DNA of 22,818 nucleotides, taken from IMG/VR virus record IMGVR_UViG_3300027791_001920, positions 1 to 22,818 of that record, one strand, 5' to 3'. The notes below the pieces were generated by a model. That model had not been told where the DNA came from. It worked only from the letters and a program-made list of their open reading frames with translations, and did not search any database. Positions 14,086 to 20,477 of the stretch are shown piece by piece. Position 1 is the stretch's first letter, and each line of letters starts with the position of its first letter. Position numbers and translations under genes: made by a program. The stretch is from a virus.

Positions 14086-15171
14086 CTACTCCTCGATTAG
14101 TTCTTCAATATTTTCGTCAATTAAATCTGTATCAACATCGCTATTTACCACAGGCTTGATTTTCTCGTTATATTCTAACATGATCTGATCAAGTTTGCCA
14201 CCAAGCATCCAAGCCTTGCGATATTCAAGAACTTCTTCGCCTGCTAGATTAATGTACTTGAGTCGATTGCCTTGCTTAACTAACAAGTTCTTCTTCTCAA
14301 ATAATTCAACTAAACCACTGTATGGATTCATACCAGTTTCATAAGGAATCTTAACCTGCACACCTTCGAAAGGTTTTGCATAGCGTGTCTTCATTACTTT
14401 ACAACCAGCACGTATACCCATAACTTCTGAGATCTTGTTGCCGTCTTCATCTTCTTTTAGCTTCATCTTCTTCATTGCAACAACAATACTTGATGCATAG
14501 ATAAAGCCTGAGCCACCACTGATCTTATCATCTGGATCAAACATATCCTGCGATGCATAAGTGTGGTTAGTACATACCAAACCTACGTTAAGCGAGCCAA
14601 TCATATTAACAGTATTACGGACTAATGAAGTTAGTGCTTTAGGCTTACGACCCATATCACCTTTCATGTCACCCTTGTTAAACTGATCAACGTCAGTAGG
14701 TGTTAGTAACATACCCAACGAGTCAACTACAAACAATACTTTAGGGCGATCTTCTTCGTCCATAGCACGATAGTCTGTAATAAATGTTGATATAGTTTTT
14801 GCTACATCGTCAATCATTGACATGTTTAGCTTGAGAAGTTTCTCTGCGCTAGTGTCAACTTGTAATGCTTGTAGCCAGCTTTCGTCAAGTGCGTTCTCTG
14901 AGTCAATTAAGACTACAAATATGCCTTGATCTTGTGCGTGTTTTACAATGTTACCTGAACAGAAATAACTTTTACCTGCTCCTGATTCACCTGCAAACAC
15001 AGTAACCTTACCTAGCGGAACACCTTTGTGAAAGTCTCCTGAGATAAGATAGTTTAGTGCATATGATCCTGTACTGATCCAATCAGTAGGATCGTTAAAT
15101 CCAGTACTCATGCCTGAGATACTCTTAGTCAAGTCCTTACGGAACTTACTAACGTCAAATGATTTAGCCAT
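14086..15171 (-). CDS. uvsX: UvsX RecA-like recombinase
   Basis: A 361-aa recombinase of the RecA/Rad51 superfamily. The Walker A motif is GESGAGKS (61-68) and Walker B is VLFVVD (145-150). A likely DNA-binding loop 2 region lies near the DDKISGGSGF segment, and a catalytic glutamate position follows Walker A in LIDSENALDE. T4 UvsX (391 aa) forms filaments on single-stranded DNA for strand exchange and recombination-dependent replication, with UvsY and gp32 as partners; all three are adjacent here. The start at 15171 has a strong AAGGAG 5-6 nt upstream, although a small hairpin overlaps it. The C-terminus is acidic. Confidence 0.97.
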   Translation of the reverse strand: MAKSFDVSKFRKDLTKSISGMSTGFNDPTDWISTGSYALNYLISGDFHKGVPLGKVTVFAGESGAGKSYFCSGNIVKHAQDQGIFVVLIDSENALDESWLQALQVDTSAEKLLKLNMSMIDDVAKTISTFITDYRAMDEEDRPKVLFVVDSLGMLLTPTDVDQFNKGDMKGDMGRKPKALTSLVRNTVNMIGSLNVGLVCTNHTYASQDMFDPDDKISGGSGFIYASSIVVAMKKMKLKEDEDGNKISEVMGIRAGCKVMKTRYAKPFEGVQVKIPYETGMNPYSGLVELFEKKNLLVKQGNRLKYINLAGEEVLEYRKAWMLGGKLDQIMLEYNEKIKPVVNSDVDTDLIDENIEELIEE

Positions 15172-15176
15172 GTTTT

Positions 15177-15195
15177 CTCCTTTGTTAAGCCAAAG
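15177..15195 (-). promoter_or_regulatory. uvsX Shine-Dalgarno in a possible hairpin
   Basis: The SD AAGGAG is at 15182-15177 (minus). A CTTTG-GCTTAA-CAAAG hairpin (15195-15180) pairs with the first bases of the SD. This could reduce or time uvsX translation. The stem is short (5 bp), so the effect is uncertain. Confidence 0.45.
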
Positions 15196-15196
15196 T

Positions 15197-15218
15197 GTAG
15201 GGGAGTTTAATCCCCTAC
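15197..15218 (-). other. Strong hairpin between gp32 and uvsX
   Basis: A perfect 8-bp inverted repeat, GTAGGGGA and TCCCCTAC, flanks a 6-nt loop. No U-run follows on the minus strand, so it is not a standard intrinsic terminator. It lies just after the gp32 stop and may protect the gp32 mRNA 3' end or mark a processing site before uvsX. Confidence 0.7.
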
Positions 15219-15228
15219 GTTATTTTGA

Positions 15229-16236
15229 TTATTGACCTTGTCTCGCACGTATCATTGCAAGAATGTCTGCGCCGTCTCCTGCTGGAGCTGCTGGTTCTGC
15301 TACTGGAGCAGGTGCCGCTACTGGCGTTGGAGTTGGAACAGGTGCTGCCGGAGCAGTTTCTGCAACTGGTGCTTGTGGAGCCGGTGCAGCTGTCATTGAC
15401 GTTGCTGTACCATTAGTTGATGATTTATTTGGATCACCAGTACGTGCTGCCATACCACTCGGACGGAAGTAGTTACTCCAACGATCCGGATCATATGCTT
15501 CGCCATCTACTGATGCTTCAAACATTTCTTGCATTATTTTAACTTCAATCTCACCTGGCTTTTTAGGTAGGAAATCACTAAGATTAAACAGTCCGTGTGT
15601 ATTAACTGCATTCATCTCGGCATCACTTAATGGACGCTCTCTACGGGCCCAATTACTTGTGCCGTAGTCAGCATAACCACCTTTTGATGTTTTATTAAGA
15701 CGGAAGTCTACACCAGCAGTATAATCTGTTGGTAATTCTTCCATGTCTGGATCCATAAGCGCCTGCTTAATAATTTGAAAAATCTGCGGACCAATAATAA
15801 AGCGTCTGACTGGATTTTCAGGTGCTTGATCATCTGCTAACGGATTATCAGTAACGAATCCTTGGAAAATATAAGAACGTTTCTTCCAATACTTTCTACC
15901 CATGTCTTCTAGACTTGGGTCTTTAAACCAACCACGTACCTCTGCTAAGATACCACAGCTATCACCGTACATTTCCATACACGGTACTTGTACCTGTACT
16001 GGGCGTGATGATGTGTCACCTTTCACTCCACTAAATGGAAGTTTGATCATTAAACGTTCTTTCCAAAAGAAAGTGTTGTCTTGATCGCTGTCAGGTAGGA
16101 AACGCATAGTTGCGCTTTCGCCTTCTTTGATATTCCAGAATGGGTAGATTGGGTTTGGACCTTGTGGTCCTCGGTTTCCGCCAGTATTGGCTTCTTGTTC
16201 CTTGAGTTTAGCTCTAATTTCTGCTAATGATGCCAT
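15229..16236 (-). CDS. 32: gp32-like single-stranded DNA-binding protein
   Basis: A 335-aa ssDNA-binding protein with a short basic N-terminus (LAEIRAKLKEQ) like the cooperative-binding domain of gp32. An OB-fold core includes YPFWNIKEGESATMRFLPD, CMEMYGDSCGILAEV and YWKKRSYIFQGFV. T4 gp32 has a zinc site of one His and three Cys; here only C86 and C94 are clear in that segment, so zinc binding may be lost. The C-terminal third is a low-complexity Ala/Pro linker (about 270-320) ending DGADILAMIRAR instead of a long acidic tail. The start has an excellent AGGAGG 7 nt upstream and a consensus sigma70 promoter, consistent with high early expression. Confidence 0.93.
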   Translation of the reverse strand: MASLAEIRAKLKEQEANTGGNRGPQGPNPIYPFWNIKEGESATMRFLPDSDQDNTFFWKERLMIKLPFSGVKGDTSSRPVQVQVPCMEMYGDSCGILAEVRGWFKDPSLEDMGRKYWKKRSYIFQGFVTDNPLADDQAPENPVRRFIIGPQIFQIIKQALMDPDMEELPTDYTAGVDFRLNKTSKGGYADYGTSNWARRERPLSDAEMNAVNTHGLFNLSDFLPKKPGEIEVKIMQEMFEASVDGEAYDPDRWSNYFRPSGMAARTGDPNKSSTNGTATSMTAAPAPQAPVAETAPAAPVPTPTPVAAPAPVAEPAAPAGDGADILAMIRARQGQ

Positions 16237-16243
16237 AGTTTTG

Positions 16244-16249
16244 CCTCCT
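16244..16249 (-). promoter_or_regulatory. Consensus Shine-Dalgarno of gp32
   Basis: AGGAGG on the minus strand lies 7 nt before ATG 16236. It is the strongest ribosome-binding site in the window, contrasts with the SD-less starts of several neighbours, and fits a protein needed in large amounts. Confidence 0.85.
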
Positions 16250-16312
16250 ATATGTTATGCCTATGTGCTTGTGCTTTTGCTTTTGTGCCTATTTGTTAGT
16301 AGCACAGTTTAT

Positions 16313-16341
16313 ATTATACACTGTATTACTAACATTGTCAA
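16313..16341 (-). promoter_or_regulatory. Consensus sigma70 promoter (TTGACA-17-TATAAT) upstream of gp32
   Basis: A perfect -35 TTGACA (16341-16336), a 17-bp spacer and a perfect -10 TATAAT (16318-16313) lie on the minus strand. The predicted start is near 16306, giving a leader of about 70 nt before gp32. It lies in the longest intergenic gap of the window. Host polymerase should use it from the start of infection, driving gp32, uvsX, the 78-aa gene, uvsY and possibly the glycan cassette. Confidence 0.9.
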
Positions 16342-16363
16342 GTCTTTTTTTAAAGAAAAAACA

Positions 16364-16386
16364 TAAAAACTTATAGTAGAACTATT
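16364..16386 (-). terminator. Weak AT-rich terminator candidate after the LysM gene
   Basis: Downstream of the 706-aa gene the minus strand has ATAGT-TCT-ACTAT followed by AAG and a run of five T. The stem is only 5 bp and has little GC, so efficient termination is doubtful. Its place between a late gene and the gp32 promoter makes it worth noting. Confidence 0.25.
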
Positions 16387-16403
16387 AAAGTCCTGCTAAT
16401 CTT

Positions 16404-18524
16404 CTAATATCGTGCTCTTCTTTGCGAAATAGTTGGTTCCATTACAGTATCATGATTTTGTAATATTGTATCTTCAGTTGCTAATGCATTACTAAAGGTA
16501 TCAGTCAACATATCTATGTCCCAGGTGTCAGTTTCGTCTAGTACATATTGTGTACCATCGTCACCTGTAACACTAACAATTTCAAATTCACCTTCTTGTA
16601 CATTACCAATTGCGTTTATTTTAACATTAACTGGTGTACCTTCAAGATCAATTTCTTCTTCTGACCCAGCTCTATAACCTAATCCGTCAAGTTTTGCAGT
16701 AAATTCTTCAGTATCGTCTGTACGTTCAACGTCTGTTAACTCTTTGCTGAAGTCTAGGAAAATCTCTTCGCCACCAGCTTCGCCTAGCATATTGCTATTG
16801 CCTATGTTAAACTCTTCAAACTTTGACATAATTGCTTCAATAAATTTCTTTGCTGGTTCAATATATTGCTCGCCATAATCTTTTTCAATTGCTGTTAATA
16901 CAGCCGTTTCGCCTTTTGGAAATGATCCTTGATCTCTATCAAACAAAGATAGTACAAATTCCGTTACTGGTATCTTTTGTTCTTCTACTTCTTTGCCGCC
17001 TTTGCCCATAGCTTTTTTAATAGCTTTATCCTTTGCTGACATGTAATCATCTGAATCTATATCGCCATCGTCATCGTGATCTTTGCCACCAGCTTCGTTC
17101 ATTTTATTCTTTTCGTGACAGTCACAATGTTCACAGTCGGGTCCGCACTTACATTCTTTTATAGGCTTACCACAACATGCTTCTGGACACATTTCTTCTT
17201 TTGCTTCTGCAAACTGTCCCATCATGTCTTCAAAACTGTTTTCAATCTCTTCGCCGTACTTGTCAAACCCACCTGGTGGCAGTCCACGTGAACCGCCGTC
17301 TGGACCTGTTCCCATAAAGTATGGCATTTCTAGCACTTGTCCAACTTGTAATGCTTTTGGATCTGAAATATTGTTAAGCATCATTATTTCTTTTACTGCG
17401 TCTTTAATGTCAGCATTTTGGAAATTAGCACCTTGGAATTTTTTAGCTATTGAATATATATTATCACCTGGAGAAACTTTATATGTTTCTGCTGGTGCTT
17501 TTACTTCAACATCATCAACTGGACTTCCCTCGCCTAGTATATCTTCTGGTGTAATATCTTTTGCTTTTGTTGCTTCACTTACTAAGTTATATATGTAAGG
17601 AAATACATCTTTTAATTCTTCGTTAAACTGTCTAATAGTTAATTGGTCTACCCAATTCTCTGCAACATCAGTTGGAACATCTTCCATCATTGGCTTTACA
17701 AACGATGCAAGAGTTTCTGCATAAAACTTTGGCTTTTGTAATGATTCAATTGTTTTCTTTACTGCACCAATACGATCTTTAACAACATCCATATATCCTG
17801 CTAGGCTTTCTGCCATTACAGCATTGCGTCCCATGTAAGATTTAAACTTGCGGAGTTTATTCATCTCTTCACTTAGACCTACAATATGTGTACCAAACTC
17901 ATCAAAAGGTTTACCGCCTTCAGCAACGTGTCTTGCCATTGCTCTTGCACCAGTTAAATGCTTATATGGATATAAAAATCTTTCGCCATCTGCACTTTCA
18001 ATATATATTTTTCCAATATTTCTTGTGCGTGTTTTACCAAGTTCTGGATTTACGCTTTCTGTGTGCTTGATAACTATTCTAGCACTATCTACGTTTTGGT
18101 AACTAAGTTTATTAGTTCCATACATTTTTGATTCGCTCATTGTGTTGTCTCCGCGGTTTGCTGCCAAGAATTCATAATCTCGACGATCTAAATTCGACTT
18201 ATTAATATTACGTGTATCAAATTTCATTAAACGTTTTTTACTAAACTGTCTAAGTTCTTTTAAAAAGTCGTACCATTTTTGTTGTGTTAGTTCATCTTGT
18301 TCACCAACAAAATTGTCAGCATACATAACTTCAATTGATTCATCAGTTACGCTAATACTAACTTTACCTAAACTCTCATTACCTTCTTTGTAATCAAAGT
18401 CAAAGTAACGGGCGTCTTTAGGAACATTTGTTACTTTGCCATCTATATTGCCTATAGTGACACTAGGAAAACGTCCACGTATTTTATTAAAAAGTTCTTC
18501 TGATATTAGATCTAAATTTTTCAT
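16404..18524 (-). CDS. Large LysM-containing phage protein, probably virion-associated
   Basis: A 706-aa multidomain protein. Residues 1-120 and 130-235 form two uncharacterised globular parts. A LysM peptidoglycan-binding domain lies at about 347-402 (TYKVSPGDNIYSIAKKF to VGQVLEMP). A flexible Gly/Pro segment is followed by a Cys-rich cluster (C446, C450, C451, C458, C460, C464, C467, C469, H470), likely metal binding. Then comes an EF-hand/dockerin-like loop D482-x-D-x-D-G-D-I (482-493) and an acidic C-terminal region. No muramidase or amidase motif is visible. The size, linkers and late-type promoter beside terminase suggest a virion component or assembly protein that contacts the cell wall. 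The start has no SD and is preceded by GATAAATACTAT. Confidence 0.75.
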   Translation of the reverse strand: MKNLDLISEELFNKIRGRFPSVTIGNIDGKVTNVPKDARYFDFDYKEGNESLGKVSISVTDESIEVMYADNFVGEQDELTQQKWYDFLKELRQFSKKRLMKFDTRNINKSNLDRRDYEFLAANRGDNTMSESKMYGTNKLSYQNVDSARIVIKHTESVNPELGKTRTRNIGKIYIESADGERFLYPYKHLTGARAMARHVAEGGKPFDEFGTHIVGLSEEMNKLRKFKSYMGRNAVMAESLAGYMDVVKDRIGAVKKTIESLQKPKFYAETLASFVKPMMEDVPTDVAENWVDQLTIRQFNEELKDVFPYIYNLVSEATKAKDITPEDILGEGSPVDDVEVKAPAETYKVSPGDNIYSIAKKFQGANFQNADIKDAVKEIMMLNNISDPKALQVGQVLEMPYFMGTGPDGGSRGLPPGGFDKYGEEIENSFEDMMGQFAEAKEEMCPEACCGKPIKECKCGPDCEHCDCHEKNKMNEAGGKDHDDDGDIDSDDYMSAKDKAIKKAMGKGGKEVEEQKIPVTEFVLSLFDRDQGSFPKGETAVLTAIEKDYGEQYIEPAKKFIEAIMSKFEEFNIGNSNMLGEAGGEEIFLDFSKELTDVERTDDTEEFTAKLDGLGYRAGSEEEIDLEGTPVNVKINAIGNVQEGEFEIVSVTGDDGTQYVLDETDTWDIDMLTDTFSNALATEDTILQNHDTVMEPTISQRRARY

Positions 18525-18527
18525 TGT

Positions 18528-18539
18528 ATAGTATTTATC
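18528..18539 (-). promoter_or_regulatory. T4-type late promoter upstream of the LysM gene
   Basis: Minus-strand GATAAATACTAT matches the extended T4 late -10 consensus TATAAATACTAT at every position except the first and fits the NATAAATA form. It overlaps the terminase stop. Its 8-bp core ends 7 nt before the ATG at 18524, so transcription would start at or next to the start codon, which has no SD. Confidence 0.7.
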
Positions 18540-20118
18540 AATAGTTGCTGCTTATGAAGATAGGCATTGGTGCCTCGTAATCTGATATTTCTTCAGCTTG
18601 TGTAAATGTATTATATATTCTAGGATCCCAATCTTTAAGTACAGCCATCATTCTAATAGCTAACAATGTTGCACTAATAAGGTCATCTGTTTGTCCATTT
18701 TTTGCATTATAACTAGAACCAGTTGCTACAAAGTTTTTAAGTTCTGATAAAAAAGGTCTTGAATGTATAATCATTTTATCATTTTCGATCATTGTTTTCA
18801 TTCTACTACACGCTGTAATTTTAGTTCCGTGTGTAGTGTTAAATCCTTTACGAAACTTACGTACATGACCTTTACGCATCGGTTCACTTACAAATAGTCC
18901 GGGTATATTTTCTTCGCCAAAATCGTTAATAACAATAAGACATGCTTCGCCAATTCCGTTATTTTCAACACTCCAATATATACCATTAGTATTTTCAGTT
19001 TCTTGTTGTAAGTATTTACATATATCTGATAGTACTCTTATTTGTCCTGGAATTGGTGTTGTGTTGTGTTGCCACTCTGCTACTTGTTCGTAACTAGGTA
19101 GTTCAAATACTTGTATAGCTGCATTATCGCCACCAGTACCCATACTAGGATCAAGGGCAACTGCATACGTATACTCTGGAGTAGGTTTTTTATACCAGCG
19201 TGTTTGTCCCATATTAACTAACGGACTATTGCCTTCCATAGCAACAAGTTTTATACTGTTAATTAATGTTTCGTCATAAACTAAGAATTCACAATCATAT
19301 TCGCGTCTAAATCTTTCTTCGCCAATGCGTCCGAGTTCTTCTTCTTTCCACTTGTCGTCTCTGTCAGGATGTTCGTTCCAATAACTTCGAAAGCTATGAA
19401 ATCCATTTAGACCAACTTCTTGTTCATTACCATGTTCGTCAAACTTGTCTTCAGCTTGCTTCCAAATAGTAGCAAATGTATCTTCGTCACTATTAGGTGT
19501 ACTAGTAATAATAGCTCTACCACCTGTTGCTAGTGTAGGTGATATAGATGTCCAAAAGTCTGTAGCAACGTTAGGTTGTACAAATGCAAACTCATCACAG
19601 TATAATAATGATATGGACATACCACGTCCTGTGTTGCCTGTTGTAGTAGCACTAACAATACGTGATCCATTTTCAAATTCAATCGAACCTTTGTTATAGT
19701 TAGTAACACCTGCTCTAATATGATCTGGACATAGTTCGTATACATAACGTATACGTTGCATAATTTCTTGTGCGCCTGTATACTTGTGTGCAGCAATTAG
19801 AATAGTTTGATCTGGAGTAAACATAGCAAACCAACACAAATAGATTGCCGCACAAGTAGTTTTACCTGTCTGTCTAGGCATCATATTAATATTAAATCGG
19901 TAGTTATGATATGAGTGCATCAAACGTAGTTGGTATTCAAAAGGATCAAACAACAACTTTCCTTTTACAGGATGTTGGATGTATGCAAACATACGTGCAA
20001 AGTGTAAGTATCCTTCATCCGGATCCATACACTTCATTAGTTCTTCAACTTGCTCGTTTGTAAATGTTTCTTGTTTATTGGCTTTCTTAATTAAGACGCC
20101 GTCTAATGATGTGCTCAT
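18538..20118 (-). CDS. 17: Terminase large subunit (gp17-like packaging ATPase-nuclease)
   Basis: A 526-aa DNA-packaging motor protein. The ATPase half has Walker A MPRQTGKT (80-87), Walker B LLYCDE (171-176, with catalytic E176) and a coupling-type STP at 206-208. The nuclease half has an RNase H-like arrangement: ALDPSMG (D323), WSVENNG (E385) and QTDDL (D478/D479). T4 gp17 is 610 aa, so this is a somewhat shorter but complete form with all catalytic residues. It cuts concatemeric DNA and pumps it into the prohead. The start at 20118 has no SD and follows a weak late-type box; its stop overlaps the late promoter of the next gene. Confidence 0.97.
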   Translation of the reverse strand: MSTSLDGVLIKKANKQETFTNEQVEELMKCMDPDEGYLHFARMFAYIQHPVKGKLLFDPFEYQLRLMHSYHNYRFNINMMPRQTGKTTCAAIYLCWFAMFTPDQTILIAAHKYTGAQEIMQRIRYVYELCPDHIRAGVTNYNKGSIEFENGSRIVSATTTGNTGRGMSISLLYCDEFAFVQPNVATDFWTSISPTLATGGRAIITSTPNSDEDTFATIWKQAEDKFDEHGNEQEVGLNGFHSFRSYWNEHPDRDDKWKEEELGRIGEERFRREYDCEFLVYDETLINSIKLVAMEGNSPLVNMGQTRWYKKPTPEYTYAVALDPSMGTGGDNAAIQVFELPSYEQVAEWQHNTTPIPGQIRVLSDICKYLQQETENTNGIYWSVENNGIGEACLIVINDFGEENIPGLFVSEPMRKGHVRKFRKGFNTTHGTKITACSRMKTMIENDKMIIHSRPFLSELKNFVATGSSYNAKNGQTDDLISATLLAIRMMAVLKDWDPRIYNTFTQAEEISDYEAPMPIFISSNY

Positions 20119-20120
20119 GT

Positions 20121-20131
20121 AAGTATTTAAC
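20121..20131 (-). promoter_or_regulatory. Weak late-promoter-like box upstream of terminase
   Basis: Minus-strand GTTAAATACTT shares AAATACT with the T4 late consensus, but the bases before it differ. It sits 5 nt before the terminase ATG in an 8-nt intergenic gap. It is recorded mainly because spacing and an SD-less start repeat the arrangement seen at 18528 and 10522. Confidence 0.3.
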
Positions 20132-20477
20132 CTATTATATCGTCATAGTAGCCTGTATCGAATCTAATATCAAACAGCTTACGTTTATCCTGTTGTATTA
20201 GTATAGGTACTGGTGATGCATTAGGGCCGTTGGTTGGTTCGCTCCACAGCCATTCATATGTACCGTCGTTAATTTTTTTGTGTAATTTTTTTAATCGTCT
20301 ACGATTATAGTTTGGGCAAATATAAACAATGGCTTGGTTGTTGCCTAGCGGCTCAATTTCACCAGACCATTGTGTAATTTTTAATTCGCCTTTTTTAAGA
20401 GCTGCTCCGCTCCAAGGACATACAGGTTTAATGTGTTGGAAATATTCTTCCCAATTAACCTCTTGACTTCTCACCAC
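20127..20477 (-). CDS. Uncharacterised 116-aa protein upstream of terminase, GTG start
   Basis: I do not recognise this 116-aa protein. It begins at a GTG (two GTG codons in a row at 20477 and 20474), and no in-frame ATG occurs in the whole protein, so a non-ATG start is required. Visible features are PVCPWSGAALKKGE (about 18-31), ICPNYNRRRLKKLHKK (basic, about 53-68) and a C-terminal IRFDTGYYDD. The two Cys-Pro motifs could form part of a small metal or redox site. It overlaps the upstream gene by 23 nt and ends 8 nt before terminase, the place where T4 carries the small terminase gene 16, but no similarity to gp16 is evident. Confidence 0.7.
   Translation of the reverse strand: MVRSQEVNWEEYFQHIKPVCPWSGAALKKGELKITQWSGEIEPLGNNQAIVYICPNYNRRRLKKLHKKINDGTYEWLWSEPTNGPNASPVPILIQQDKRKLFDIRFDTGYYDDIIG

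Noticed and set aside
15263-15472. Gly/Ala/Val-rich reading frame on the plus strand
   Set aside because: It is the antisense shadow of the Ala/Pro-coding tail of gp32, with no ribosome-binding site and on the opposite strand to every other gene.
17224-17598. 124-residue plus-strand frame
   Set aside because: It is antisense to the LysM region of the 706-aa gene; the sense strand has a clear domain and the antisense product has none.
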